NCBI GenBank assembly: GCA_051294375.1
Contig: CM119265.1
Location: 9,184,772 to 9,248,771, forward strand
Source: Paraspadella gotoi
Taxonomy: Eukaryota > Chaetognatha
DNA: 64,000 nucleotides
Reading direction: 5' to 3'
Shown: piece by piece, positions 1 through 11,007 of the stretch
Layout: each line of letters opens with the position of its first letter
How positions within the stretch are numbered: the first letter of the stretch is position 1
Notes under the pieces: model-generated
Told to the model about the DNA's origin: nothing
The model's database searches: none
What the model saw: only the letters and a program-made list of their open reading frames with translations
Made by a program: the position numbers and the translations under genes

Positions 1-189
1 TACGCGGGAAAAAAGAGTCGCGTCAACGTCCATATTTACAGCAGTACTTGCCTAAAGTCGGTTTTGTTCCAAATTTTCGTTTCAAAGACTTCTCTCGGTT
101 GCGAAAGCTTTTTTATATTTTGATCACGAATTCTCTTCCGTCAGCCTTTTGTTTCATTCTTGCTTTATTGAACGCCAACGGTGGACTGA

Positions 190-227
190 AAAAAAAAATT
201 AAGAGAGAGAGAGAGGAGAAAGAGAGT

Positions 228-263
<36 letters not shown>

Positions 264-275
264 GTGAGAGAGAGT
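190..275. repeat. GA microsatellite
   Basis: Interrupted (GA)n array of about 85 bases. A CTTTT-rich tract, (TTTTC)n, follows at about 340-390. I see no supported gene in 1-600. Confidence 0.85.
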
Positions 276-599
276 AAGTCGCCTTTTATTGCTTCGGCAC
301 CGGGGCGAGCCAGAATGTAAGTTGTTTGCCTTTCTTTATTCTTTTCTTTTCTTTTCTTTTCTTTTCTTTTCTTTTCTTTTCTTTTTTTTTCCTTTCCTTT
401 ATTTCATTTTCACTTTTTTCGTAATTTCGTTTTTCTCTTTCCATCTCAATTCTTCTATCTAAACTTTCCTTTTCTTTTTTTTTCTTCTTTTTTTCCCTCT
501 CATCCCAAAATAGCTGAATTTTTCCAGTTCGCGAAGATGAAATTGTAGTCGGGCTTTGTCTAGGTTCACCCCGCCTATAAGCATGACAATTTCAGTTTC

Positions 600-760
600 G
601 TCCCGTTTGCTCATCGAGTAAAGCCAGCAGCTCATGACCGCTTGGTACCGGGTTCAATCCCAACCCGCTACCTGCGTGAAGACGGCTGTAAACCGCCTTG
701 TCGGCCTGGAAAGCCTCAAGCCTGGTTCCAAGCCCAGGACCCGTTCCATGGCTGCTACAC
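600..760 (+). repeat. possible tRNA-derived SINE-like segment
   Basis: The stretch holds GGTTCAATCCC at about 652-662, close to the tRNA B-box consensus GGTTCGANNCC, preceded by an A-box-like AGCTCATGACCGCTTGGTA. It is GC-rich against its AT-rich flanks. I cannot fold it into a complete cloverleaf, so a functional tRNA is not supported. A second copy in the window was not found, so the SINE reading is only a possibility. Confidence 0.25.
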
Positions 761-1431
761 AGTCAACACCGCCACTCCCACTCTCCCACACCCCCCCCTC
801 CGACATCACGATTCTCAAATCTCGTTCCTTAACTCTTGATTTTTATCTCATGCGTGACGGAACAAAAGTTCAGAGTAAGAGAGAGAGTGAGAGAGAGATA
901 GAGAGAAAGAAAGAAAGAATGAAAAAATTAAATAGAATCAGAAAAACGTAATCATTAAATGTAATCAGAGAAAAGGAGGTAAAAATAAAGATAGCGAATT
1001 TTCGTTGCCAAAAAAGCTGACTCGTTTTCTTCTTTTTATGGAAAGAAGCTGTTTCACTTTTAAAGAGGCTCGCAGTTTCTCACAATGCACAAAAGGAAAC
1101 TATTAATTTCCTTTCCTTTCCTTAATCGAAAAAAACGCAAAATTAAATCAGAATAATACTAAAATAAGAACGGGGATTCAAATGCGTTGCGCCTCAGTGA
1201 CTGCCTTATCACATGAATTTCTGGTTGATAACTTGACTACCTATAAGCATTCAACCCGCGCTGAATTGGGATTCCGTCTTTTATTCTTTATACGATTTCT
1301 TGAAAAAACCAAAGGTAGTGCTAGTAGTTTCTTAGATTCGAGGTTCTCAGCAAAAATGACAAATGAGCAACAAAGTGAACGAGATATAACTTATAAACAT
1401 TTTAAAATGTAAGTAGGACAGACCGACTGAC

Positions 1432-1516
1432 AGATATACCGATACCGACTGTCCGGTCGATTGACCGACAGACCGACAGTCTTATAGAGTCGCTCCGCGT
1501 GTACTCGCGGCGCAAC
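1432..1516 (-). repeat. partial copy of GTTGCGCCGC repeat family
   Basis: Read on the minus strand it begins AGTTGCGCCGCGAGTAC, then an ACTCTATAAG motif, then a GTCGGTCTGTCGGTC-type tail. The same order of motifs occurs at 23014, 23442 and 44819. Only the end of the element is present here. Confidence 0.6.
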
Positions 1517-1577
1517 TAAAAAGAGAAAGTATGCTTGAAATCGCAGATAATGCGTGGGAGGAAGAGAGAGAGAGAGA

Positions 1578-1587
1578 NNNNNNNNNN
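1578..1587. other. assembly gap (10 N)
   Basis: Ten N bases lie inside a GA microsatellite (1561-1603). The gap probably reflects an unresolved repeat length. Confidence 0.95.
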
Positions 1588-2295
1588 GAGAGAGAGAGAG
1601 AGTCTTTTGTCAGCTTTCATGAAAAGGTTGGCCTTACTTTTTTCATTCGGAGAAATTAAGATGGAAATTATTTTACAATGAACATATTTTATGAACCCGT
1701 TGCACGTTTCGGAGGATTCAAATAATTTGCGCGTATGATAAAAAGTAACGTTTCAATTAGCTATTCCAACATGAAAATTTGCGTACGTACAAAAAAATAA
1801 TTTGATTTTCGCGCCATCTGTCGCCAAGAGCCGAGGGCGCCGCCGACGAGCAAAAAACGAAAACCGCGGCGCCGCTTTAAGCGAGAACTAAGACGGCGCC
1901 AGTAGAAAACGCGCGAGGAACGCGCGCCACGAAACGAGGACGAGCGCGCGACAACAACGACGACAACGACAACAGGGCGACGACGAAAGCGGCGACGACT
2001 TGGAACAGAAAAAAAAGGAGGATTGGGGAAACTGGGAAAGATAAATGGATAAGTGAAAACGGAGGTGATAGGGAAATGGACAAATTGTTAAATCAAACTC
2101 AATTCTGACAATGAAATCATGTACGTATTCATAAAATCGGTAAAAAAAAAAAAAAAAAATGGAACAGCAAATGACTTAAATGGAGAAAAATGGAAGGATC
2201 GTAATGAACTACATGGACAAAGTCGTTGAGGAAAATGAGTAAGATGCGAAATGGATCTCTTAAATCTTTGGACAGAAGAAATGTTGGCGTGGCTC

Positions 2296-2300
2296 GAGAG

Positions 2301-2343
<43 letters not shown>
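2296..2343. repeat. GA microsatellite followed by (TA)n
   Basis: Uninterrupted (GA)n of about 40 bases runs directly into TATATATATA. Confidence 0.9.
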
Positions 2344-2345
<2 letters not shown>

Positions 2346-2542
2346 TATATATATATTTTTTATATATAACCAGTCCGATATAGTCATTACAAATAAAATA
2401 CCAATTCAAAGCGGTTTTCATTTTTTATATTCATAGATAGACATTTTACAGTAAACAACTTGTGCGCAGCTAAATATTTTTTTTTTCAATGAAATTGCGT
2501 TTACTTTGGTCACGCAAAAACTTTTGATATTATTATGTTTTG

Positions 2543-2548
2543 TTTATT
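2543..2548 (-). terminator. candidate polyadenylation signal of the discoidin-like gene
   Basis: Minus-strand AATAAA overlaps the TAA stop codon of the discoidin-like gene. If used, the 3' untranslated region would be only about 15-25 bases. No better AATAAA is visible in the next 100 bases, so this is a tentative call. Confidence 0.3.
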
Positions 2549-3705
2549 ATTCTATCTTCCACATTTTAGCGTTTTGAATGGACGCAATAGGATGAGAAGG
2601 AGACTCGTTAACTTTAAATCCATAGCATCTATAAGAATGAGCCTTTCCCAGAGGAATGCTCCAAGTCTTCGCTTGATTCGCTGCCGTAAACTTTGTTTGG
2701 ATTTTCTCGATCGTGACCCAACCAGAGCAATCGTCATTGTTGGAACCAACGAATTCAAAATCCGTCGGAGCTTGACCTGGACCCTCGATTCTCGAAGAAA
2801 AACCAAATATGGCGACTTTGATTGGATCCTTAAACTTGTACCAAACAGTTTGCGGCAACTGGGTGCCCGCCTCATTGGCCCAAGGATACTTTCCGGATGT
2901 CTGTGGGACAAATGCATTCATAGCTTCGTGATCGTGTCTCCAAATGGAATCGGCACCAGCTTGGCCGTCCTTGAATTCCACGGGGACGACATCTGAATAA
3001 ATATTCAAAATTCTTTAATGATTATTTGCGCATTTTTAATATTTTTTCGTAAAATTCAACATATATGTATTCAAAAAATTTTGGTTTTTTCCATCTTACC
3101 AGGAAGTCTCCAAAATTTAGCTTTCTGTATAGCAGTAATATGACCCCAGTCAACAGTGAAAATTTTAAACCCATAGCATTCAAAGCTTTGAGCCTGATCC
3201 GTTGCAACAGTCCAAGACTTTTCTTGGTTCAGTTTAGTGAACTTAGTTTTGATTTTGACGATTGGAGACCAAGTTTGACAATCGTGAGATCCAACAAATT
3301 CAAATATGGTCGGTGATTGCCACAAATTTCCATCTATCCTCGAGGAAAAAGCAAATTTCACGACTTTGATGGGTTTGCTGAATTTGTACCAAACCGTTTG
3401 CGGTAACGTGGTGCTCTCAGCATTTGCCCATGGGAATTTTCCGGTAGTCTGTTCCACAAATGCCATCATGGCGGCGTGATCATTTCTCCAAATGGAATCT
3501 GCGCCAGCTTCGCCATCTTTAAATTCCACAGGAATTTCAGAGTCGTTTGCGTTTCCTGTGACCAAAATTTAAAATGAGTTAATAATTAATTTGATTATTT
3601 TAAAGCTTAGTTAAAAAAAATTTAAAATCATAATTAAGCCCAACACTCTTAACCTCGACCGAAGAGAAAAGTTAGAGAAAGGATCAACAAAAACGAAATC
3701 TTCAT
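2547..3705 (-). CDS. secreted protein with two tandem discoidin-like (F5/8 type C-like) domains
   Basis: Three exons join in frame: 3654-3705 (ATG, phase 1 end), 3100-3555 (phase 1 to 1) and 2547-2992 (stop TAA). They give about 317 residues. All four borders are GT/AG. Residues 1-18 (MKISFLLILSLTFLFGRG) form a signal peptide. Exons 2 and 3 each encode one homologous domain of about 150 residues, with shared motifs PVEFKDG, GADSIWR, LPQTVWYKF, F.FSSRI and a conserved CYGFK near the end. Each domain has two cysteines. Length, the aromatic-rich WYKF strand and the R/I...FEFVGS pattern fit the galactose/carbohydrate-binding discoidin fold, but the assignment is from pattern only. The protein is likely extracellular; a ligand such as a sugar or phospholipid is inference. 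Equal phase-1 borders point to exon duplication. A TATA box lies upstream at 3756-3763. Confidence 0.75.
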
Positions 3706-3755
3706 GTTTCTTAATGATAAAAGACCAAAAAGGGAAATCTACTCACAATTCAAAA

Positions 3756-3763
3756 CTTTTATA
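3756..3763 (-). promoter_or_regulatory. TATA box of the discoidin-like gene
   Basis: Minus-strand TATAAAAG lies 51 bases upstream of the ATG at 3705. A start site about 30 bases downstream would leave a 5' leader of some 20-25 bases. This fits a compact, inducible secreted-protein promoter, although start-site data are absent. Confidence 0.5.
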
Positions 3764-4048
3764 CTAAATTATTAGACATTTGACAAATATTAATTTGTCA
3801 AGAACGACAGGTCCCGTCGGATTTTCTTTTTAGACAGAATGAAGACGATCAACCAACGTCGATTACGTCTGACGACAATCGTACTGGGAATTCCGCGACG
3901 TTAAGCTTTGAAAAAAACTCATAATCTTTTTTGTTTGTTCGCTCGTATTTGGATTTCGGTTTTCTGTCAAACGATTTGGGGAATTAATCTAAAGAAATGT
4001 CATTTGAAAATAATTTAGGGAAGCGTTTTGGTGAACAGAATTCAAGTA

Positions 4049-4049
4049 G

Positions 4050-4083
<34 letters not shown>
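4049..4083. repeat. GA microsatellite
   Basis: (GA)n of about 33 bases. Sequence from 3770 to 4550 otherwise shows no supported coding segment. Confidence 0.9.
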
Positions 4084-4086
<3 letters not shown>

Positions 4087-4554
4087 AAATGACAGCCGAA
4101 TATAATACACTACTGTTTTGCACTTATAGGAATTGCCCAAATATTCATTTTAAGTCTTCCTATTCAATGATTTTAATTTCACTTCGATCGATCTTGGCTA
4201 TGAAAGCCCCAGTAGAGAAAAAACAAGAGTTATTGAGCAGAAGTGAATCTTTCTTTTTTCCTCTTCCTTGTCAATCATATTTCTTTTCGTAGGATTTTAT
4301 AATTATTTTCATGAAAAAAACTACTGAACGACTCTGACGCAAATTTTTATTCGCCAGATTCGCTTATTCCGATTAGCAGATATTAAATATTTAACCAAAA
4401 CACGAAAAGAGAATATTCTATATACTTTCTCGCAAATGACTTGTTGTGTACCCCAAACCGTCGACTTTTTTTTATGATTATTAAAACCTTTTTTTTATAC
4501 GGTTTGTGTTCAAAACAAATTTTTTTTCTGGCCTCCCATTTCATTCAACGGCAG

Positions 4555-4625
4555 GCAGCCTTCGTCCTTGTCGATAAATCCTTATCTGTGGTGGGAACGG
4601 GAGCGCTAGTTGAGGTTGATAATGG
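4555..4625 (+). CDS. putative internal exon, unknown protein
   Basis: A pyrimidine-rich stretch ending CAACGGCAG precedes an open segment that reads AAFVLVDKSLSVVGTGALVE and then VDNG. It ends at GG|GTAAAA. The frame is open from the acceptor (phase 0) to the donor (phase 2). If the donor is not used, the frame stops three bases later at TAA. Alternating hydrophobic and small residues suggest a beta-rich fold, but I do not recognise it. A GA array begins about 10 bases after the donor. No partner exon is visible on the plus strand nearby. Confidence 0.35.
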
Positions 4626-4635
4626 GTAAAATAGG

Positions 4636-4660
4636 GAGGGAGAGAGAGAGAGAAAGAGAA

Positions 4661-4693
<33 letters not shown>

Positions 4694-4735
4694 AGGGAGA
4701 GAGGAGAGAGAGAGAGAGAGAGAGAAAGAAAGAAT
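4636..4735. repeat. interrupted GA microsatellite
   Basis: About 100 bases of (GA)n broken by GGA and AAA interruptions, lying just downstream of the putative 4625 splice donor. Confidence 0.9.
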
Positions 4736-5124
4736 AGAAAAAGAAAGGGAAAACCACACAATAAATTACACTTTAATGACTCATGCTAATGCACAAATAA
4801 CTCCTATCAAGCGCCTTGAAAAGCGATAAAAACAAGTCCTACGCCCCCCCCCCAAAAAAAAAGGAGCTAAGAAGGAAAACAAGAAAAAGACCAAGAAAAA
4901 GGGAGAAAAAAAGCGGGAAAAAAGGCGGGGAAAAAGGCGGGAGTATTCTGATTTATGAAACCCAGGCGACGAAGTCAAAAGTCTTTTAGGCGCGTTTAAT
5001 TCCCTCATCGCCTGGTGGAGCTGGAAGTGGAGGCTTTGCTCTTTCGTTGAACCTTTTTTTTGGGAGGTTATTTAATTTTTTTGGGTGGTTCTTTTTTTTT
5101 AGCTTTGTATCGTTTATTCAGCGC

Positions 5125-5180
5125 CTGAAAGGATGACCGACCGACTGACCGACTGACCGACTGACCGACTGACCGACTAA
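5125..5180. repeat. 8-bp tandem repeat (GACTGACC)
   Basis: About six copies of GACTGACC or close variants. The GACTGACC/GTCGGTC type also appears in the GTTGCGCCGC repeat family. Confidence 0.8.
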
Positions 5181-5267
5181 ATGACTCGCCGTCCGACGGA
5201 CCAATGACTGACTTACCGACAGACGCTTCGCTTCCGAATCTGACTCGTAATGACCTTTGACCCACAG

Positions 5268-5459
5268 ATTTTATTATCTTCGCCTCCTCAGTCGCACCGA
5301 GCCGCCGCTGCCGCCGCCGCCGCCGCCACCCCCCCGCAGCAGCTGCTCCAGCCGCAGCCGTCGTTCGTCCCCGAACGCGACGTCTTTATTCTTAACCGCC
5401 TGGCGATTTTCGCCGCCATGGCGCCAGTCGCGACTCAGCCGCCTCACGTTGATCGGAAG
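5268..5459 (+). CDS. putative exon with polyalanine and Gln/Pro tract
   Basis: The acceptor GACCCACAG precedes 64 open codons (phase 0 to 0) ending at GGAAG|GTC. The translation has a run of nine alanines followed by TPPQQLLQPQPSFVPERDVF and then ILNRLAIFAAM. Ala and Gln/Pro tracts are common in transcriptional regulators, but no domain is recognised. An alternative open exon lies on the opposite strand at 5448-5621 and overlaps by 12 bases, so at most one of the two is likely real. GCC-repeat expansion could also produce this reading by chance. Confidence 0.3.
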
Positions 5460-5621
5460 GTCTTCGTTCTTCGCTTCGCTTCCGGCTTTCTTGGTCCTTT
5501 GTCCAATTTTTTTGCTTCGTTTGACGTCGTCGTTATCGTCGTCGTCGCTTCTTGGAGGGGCGTGTCCATTATCGTCCTCATTTTCCGCGACGTCGAGAAT
5601 CGTAATTGACGTCGTTGTCAT
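5448..5621 (-). CDS. alternative putative first exon, acidic/Lys-rich
   Basis: An ATG at 5621 opens 58 codons to a donor AAC|GTGAGG. The product is hydrophilic: ILDVAENEDDNGH, an SDDDDNDDVKRSKKIGQRTK segment, then KAGSEAKNEDLPIN. It reads like a disordered, nuclear-type N-terminus. Parts are built from GAC repeats that are also common in noncoding DNA here, so the coding status is uncertain. It competes with the plus-strand exon at 5268-5459. Confidence 0.3.
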
Positions 5622-5664
5622 GAATATTGGCGTCGTCCTCCTCGTTAAGGTCGTCTTAATTAAA

Positions 5665-5694
5665 TGTCGTCCGCGGCGGCGTCGGCGGCGGCGT

Positions 5695-5740
<46 letters not shown>

Positions 5741-5743
5741 CTT
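5665..5743. repeat. GCG/GGC trinucleotide repeat
   Basis: About 25 GGC units, GC-rich and CpG-dense. Polyalanine or polyarginine readings in every frame are a product of the repeat and are not taken as a gene. Confidence 0.85.
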
Positions 5744-6149
5744 CGCAGCTGCTTCTCTGGAATGGAAATGGGTGTGGAGTCGAGTGAAGTGGGAGTGGAT
5801 GGTGGGTTGTGGAAAGGCGCGGGTGAGGGCAGTGGGGACCACTAGGGCCGGGGTGGTCATAACGGAGGAAGAGGAAGAGGAAGAAGAAGAGGAGGGACTT
5901 CGTTGGGTTAGAATCGTGGGAAGAAGACGGAGGAGTCACCGAAGGTCAATCGAGAGACTGTGGAAGACACACTTCCGAAATCAAAAACAAAAATGGCGTT
6001 TGGACTTTCCCCCCAAAATTGAGAAGAAAAAAAAAACTAGCATCGCAGGAAACGAATCGAAAACAAAAAAATATCTGAACTCACGACGTCGTTAGTTGTT
6101 TCTTCAAAACATGTTTTTTTTTCTTGACCGATTGAATAGACAAACTTTC

Positions 6150-6537
6150 TCAACCGGATGAAAGCCCAACTGACCATTGGCCGGTGCAATTTGTCGTTTG
6201 ACCAATCAGAGAGTCTCTTATAATTTCTCCTCTGCGATGAACGTTTCGATCGAGAATTTCTTCCGTCTCATAATATGTCGAAAAAAAATAATAAAGTGGG
6301 CGTGCCTCCCTCTTCCTTCGAAAACCTCGGATTTTCTCTCGCGACCCTGAACTCGATCGCGAGGCTGAATTCGTCGACGAGTTGTTGTTGTTGTTGCTTG
6401 GCGAAAGTGATGACGAGTCATAAACGAGGTCGGGAGGGTAAAGGAAAGGTGGAGCGAAATAGAGTGGGGAGGGGGGAAAGAGGGAGGAGGGGGAGATTAG
6501 GGAAAGGGGTTTTTTGGGCGGGAGAGATGGCGAAATC
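6150..6537 (-). CDS. putative terminal exon, Pro/Asn/Ser-rich C-terminus
   Basis: The acceptor TTTCCTCTCAG (6538-6540) opens a frame of 129 codons (phase 2 start) that ends at TGA 6150-6152. In order it shows a Pro/Ser/Leu segment (PSLPPKKPLSLI), FLYPPDLVYDSSSLSPS, a run of five Asn, a Ser-rich stretch, then a basic segment KIRGFRRKREARPLYYFF and a tail with YYETEEILDRNVHRRGEII. No ATG occurs early, consistent with an internal 3' exon. The open length across low-GC and high-GC parts argues for coding. Function is unknown and upstream exons to the right were not identified. Confidence 0.4.
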
Positions 6538-7055
6538 CTGAGAGGAAATTCTTTAATGGAGAGAAGACCAGGAATAGCTCAAGGTAATTTTTTTTTTTTT
6601 TTTGTGGAGGTCGGTGTTGAGGTTGATGAAGATATTTCTTTTTTATCCTTGGAATAAATGACGATAGAGTAATAGTGATACCGATAGTCACTGATAGTCG
6701 CTGATAGTCACTGATAGTCATAGAGTCCGTGTCAAGAAAAAAGCGTGAAAAAATGGGAAACTGAATTCGCTGTGAATCAAAATTACTTTGATTATGATAA
6801 AATTTAGGAAGAGCAACTTAAACTTTTTTTAGAAAGACAAAAAATACTGAATACTTTGAAACTGAAAAGAAGCAATTAGGAAAATGAAACGAATGGAAAG
6901 AATAAAAATTATAAAACAAAAAGACAAAAAAAAAACAAACAAAAAGATAATTATATATTCATCATTAGGATAAAAGGCCATAAAAAAAAAAAAAAAGCCG
7001 CTGACGATTCCAAGCAGAGATGATGACTAGAAGCTTTTGTTCTCTGCGAATGAAT

Positions 7056-7058
7056 CTA

Positions 7059-7153
<95 letters not shown>
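7056..7153. repeat. long CT microsatellite
   Basis: Nearly uninterrupted (CT)n of about 95 bases. Arg/Glu or Leu/Ser readings here are repeat shadows. Confidence 0.95.
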
Positions 7154-7156
<3 letters not shown>

Positions 7157-7917
7157 TCGTTCTTTTTTCTCTCTCTCTCTGTCGCGTAGCCAAAATTAGC
7201 ATATGACATAGAACGCGGCAGAGACAACGCGTCATTGAAATAAACCCAGTGTCACAGAATTCGCATCAGTATCATTATTTTTTGTTCTACATGATCTTTT
7301 CTCGACAATATATATTTTAACCTTTTTTAACATACTTTACAGAACTTTAAGTCAACAAAGCATATGGTTCTAGTCTTGAATTCATAATATAAAATTAAAA
7401 CTCATTAAAGAATGAAAACGACTGCGCCCCATACGACGACAACAATAAGGTTTTTTAATTCCATTCTTACAATTTTTTAAAATTTTTGAAAATTGAAAAA
7501 CATTAACCAAAACGCCGTCTCTCTCTCGTTACACATTTCTATAGTTTAAGGTCAAACGAACTGACAGAAACGAAAATGAAATGTCAGCGGACAAAACTAA
7601 TGTGAGATTGTTTACTCCAGAAAGAAATAAAGCCTGCCGAAAAATAAGGATAAACATAGGAGCTCTTGGCCACTGTTGAGGATCGAAAATCAAGATCAAA
7701 ATCAAGATAGGCTGAGGGCCCGAACTTTCTTACAAGATAATAGTAAAATGGGAGAACCCTGTAAGCTTTCAATCAAAACTCTCTCACAGTGTACGTCGCT
7801 GTTTTCAATGTTTTTAATGTTTTCTATTAATTAACTGTTTCAATTGTAACCCAATTCCCAATACTTGGAAAAAAAAAACCAGTCGCTGATATCGCTGTCG
7901 TTGTTGACGTTATCGGT

Positions 7918-8025
7918 CTGATGGTTGATGTTATTGATCTGATGGTTGATGTTCTTGATCTGATGGTTGATGTTATTGATCTGATGGTTGATGTTCTCGA
8001 TCTGATGGTTGATGTTATTGGTCTG
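7918..8025 (+). repeat. 21-bp minisatellite with an open heptad frame
   Basis: Five copies of a 21-base unit, ATGGTTGATGTTATTGATCT plus G, with small changes. Because 21 is divisible by three the plus frame stays open and reads repeated MVDVIDL / MVDVLDL heptads. No clear acceptor precedes it, so coding is not established. Confidence 0.8.
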
Positions 8026-8146
8026 ACGTTGAGGTCAATGAACTCGACGAATTCGGGAGATGAGAGGAAGAAGAAGAAGACGACGACGATAACGAGGACG
8101 ACAATCGCTATGAGATGATGAGAGATGACCTGATTTTCCCTTCAAG

Positions 8147-8308
8147 GCTCAAGCCTGTCCTCGTCCTTCTTCCGCCTTCATATCTCGAACGTCGATCTTC
8201 TTTCGGAATTGGGCTCCGCCGCCGGCCAAAGAAGATTCCAGTCTCTTGGAAGAAATTGCATTCTGCCAAAATCTTTCTTTCCTTTCTACAATTTCCTCCT
8301 CTTTTTGA
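8147..8308 (+). CDS. putative terminal exon, unknown protein
   Basis: The acceptor TTTTCCCTTCAAG precedes 53 codons and a TGA stop. The reading includes PRPSSAFISRTSIFFRNWAP, then PPAKEDSSLLEEIAF, and ends TISSSF. Codon composition and a canonical pyrimidine tract support it. An in-phase partner exon was not identified. A GAA/GAC-rich tract immediately upstream could be an acidic exon or simple repeat. An AATAAA at about 8717 is a possible distal polyadenylation signal. Confidence 0.4.
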   Translation, partial: AQACPRPSSAFISRTSIFFRNWAPPPAKEDSSLLEEIAFCQNLSFLSTISSSF

Positions 8309-9117
8309 CATGACCGGTTTCGTATTACATTTATATGGCATATTATGGTATTGGTTTATTAGGTTTTATAATTTATATACTTGTATCTGTTTTGTCTTCT
8401 TCAAAGTGGAAATCAATCTTAATTGTTTAGTAAATTGCTAATTCTCTTTCTCTTTCTCTCACCTCAAACTTATTTGTTTATTATTGTTTATAATTATTTA
8501 CCACTGATTTATGTCATAGCAATTTATGCCGAAATATTTCTAAAAATGTATTTGGCAAATTATGTTTTATTCTTGTAAATTATAAATTGTAAACAAGTAA
8601 ATTCCTTGAATTAATTATGTATTATATTTTTTTCCCCCGCTTTTCCATTTTCGTTCTTCTTCACTATATTGCGAGACAAAAAATACAGTATCACAGAAAT
8701 CTTAACCGTGTAACGCGAAATAAAGGGTACATTACCGTAATAATTTACTCTTGGGTGAGGTGAGCGCCCGGAGAGATTCTCTCACAGCCTCACCCGAGAG
8801 ATGGATTTTCACGCCCACCTTTCAATCTTATCCTTCACAATTCACATTCTCATCATGATCGGACGATTATGTCCCCTTCACAGATTTATACGATCACAGG
8901 ACGAAAGGCATTTTAGAGTTGACAAAAATGGAGGAGACAAAAAGCCAATAACTGAATAGGGATGACGACGACGACGAGGAAGACGAGGATAAGGATGACA
9001 ATGACGGCGAAGACGACGATAAAAAGGGAGAAGAGGAGAAAAAAAAACGATGCGTCGTTTATCTTTATCAGCGGAAATGCTAGGGGCGGTGATTGCGAGA
9101 ATAGAATTGGAGGAGGG

Positions 9118-9193
9118 AGGGAGAGAGAGAGAGAAGAGAGAGGAGACAGAAGAGATATCCAGTGGCGGTGATGCTAGAATAGAAGCGAGGGGA

Positions 9194-9270
<77 letters not shown>
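9118..9270. repeat. interrupted GA microsatellite
   Basis: Two GA blocks flank a short segment; AGGGGCGGTGAT-like pieces at about 9081 and 9286 are partly repeated, as is a GATGC/GAATAGAAGCG motif. No gene is supported from 8310 to 9370. Confidence 0.85.
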
Positions 9271-9271
<1 letters not shown>

Positions 9272-9371
9272 GGAGAGATGCCAGGGGCAGTGATTGCTTG
9301 AATAGAAGCGGAGGAGAGAGAGAGAAAAAGGGGACGAAAAGGAAGAGGAAAATAAGAAAAAGGGGAAACAC

Positions 9372-10215
9372 ACAAGAATACAGTAAAACTAAAAAAAAGA
9401 AAGAGAGAGTATATAAAACTAAAAGAAAGAAATAATACAGTAAAACTGAAAGAAAGAGAGAGTATATAAAACTAAAAGAAAGAGAAAATACAGTAAAACT
9501 AAAAAGAAAGAGAAAGTATATAAAACTAAAAGAAAAATTACAGTAAAACTAAAAGAAAGAGGAAGAGTATTAAACTGAAAGAAAGGAGAGTATATAAAAC
9601 TAAAAGAAAAAAGAATACAGTAAAACTAAAAGAAAGAGAGAGTATATAAAACTAAAAGAAAGAAAAAACAGTAAAACTAAAAAAAGAAAGAGAGAAGTAT
9701 TTATAAAACTAAAAGAAAAGAAAAGAATAACAGAAAACTAAAAAAAAAAGAAAGAAAGAGTATAAAAACTATAAAAGAAAGAAAGAATACAGTTAAAACT
9801 AAAAAAAGAAAGCAGAGAATATATAAAGAAATAAAGAAAGAAAAAGCAGTAAAACTAAAGAAAGAGGAGAGTTATAAAACAAAAGAAAGAAAAAACACGT
9901 AAAACATAAAAGAAGAGTAGTTATAAAACAAAAGAAAAAGAAAATACAGTAAAACTAAAAAAAGAAATGAAGTATCATAAAACGTAAAAAAAGAAAGTCA
10001 ATACAGTAAACTAAAAGAAAGAGGGAGTTTATAAAACTAAAAGAAAGAAGAGATATACGTAAAAACAAAACGAAAGAAAGAATACAGTAAATAAAAAGGA
10101 AAGAATATAGTAAAACTAAAGTGAAAGAAAGAATACAGTAAAATTAAAAAGAAAGAGAAAGTATATAAAACTAAAAGAAAGAAAGAATACAGTAAAACTG
10201 AACGAAAGTTTGTGT
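9372..10215. repeat. about 48-bp degenerate minisatellite
   Basis: Roughly 16-18 copies of a unit built from ACAGTAAAACTAAAAGAAAG and AGTATATAAAACTAAAAG. Unit length drifts through small indels. It is purine-rich on the plus strand with regular TATAAAA blocks. Confidence 0.85.
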
Positions 10216-11007
10216 AAATAAGGACGACGCTAATGAAGGACTGGGAATGAAGTCTAGTTGGAGGGTTAGAGAGGAGGAAGAGGAGGAAGAGGAGGAAGAG
10301 GAGGAGAATGTTTAACGAGAGGGCGCCGGGTGGGGTCGAAGAAGCCTTTTCCGTCTCAGGGTTCAGGTTTGCCTTACTTTTCCCCCAATTTCGCTTTAAA
10401 TCTCCGATGATGTTGTTTGGTTTTAAAAATGATACTTTATTCAACATACAAGTTAAATACAATTTTTTATAAATATTTGTCTCTTTGGAAAAACGTGTTT
10501 TTAATAACGTGCAATTCATGTATACTGGTTTATTGTTTAAACACTCATAACATTGTAAAAGTTCAAAGATTTTTTTTTCATACGAAATGAACAGATATTG
10601 GATAATTTTTATAATTGCTTTAAAAACATAAAAAATATTTGGATGAAAATTTTAAATAAACCCAACGACTTAATCAGGCTCAAGAAACAAAATTAATATA
10701 CTTACGAAAAGTCAAAATTGGTTTTTAAAAATGAATTCCTAAAATATAACTGATGTTCGTTCTTCTGCGATGAAAAGCGAAATCTTTGGGCGAAGTCGGA
10801 ATTTTTGATTGGATGCTTAATTCGATGGGCGGAGCTTGGAAAAGATTTCCCAGGATCAGCGGCGTCGGTTCGCGGCGTCGGGCGGTGTCGGGCGGAGTCG
10901 GTAGGCGGCGTCGGGCGGAGTCAGTCGGCGGCGTCGTCAGCCGGAAAATTTCCTTCGTATCACCGCCGATAGTGAAAGGATTTTTCTCAGTCGGAGTTGA
11001 CCGGTGA

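Noticed and set aside
600-760. Functional tRNA gene
   Set aside because: A B-box-like motif is present, but no acceptor stem, D arm or anticodon arm could be folded.
5270-5940. PolyArg and polyAla proteins over the GCG repeat
   Set aside because: All frames of a GCG repeat are open. The flanks change composition abruptly and lack start or splice support.
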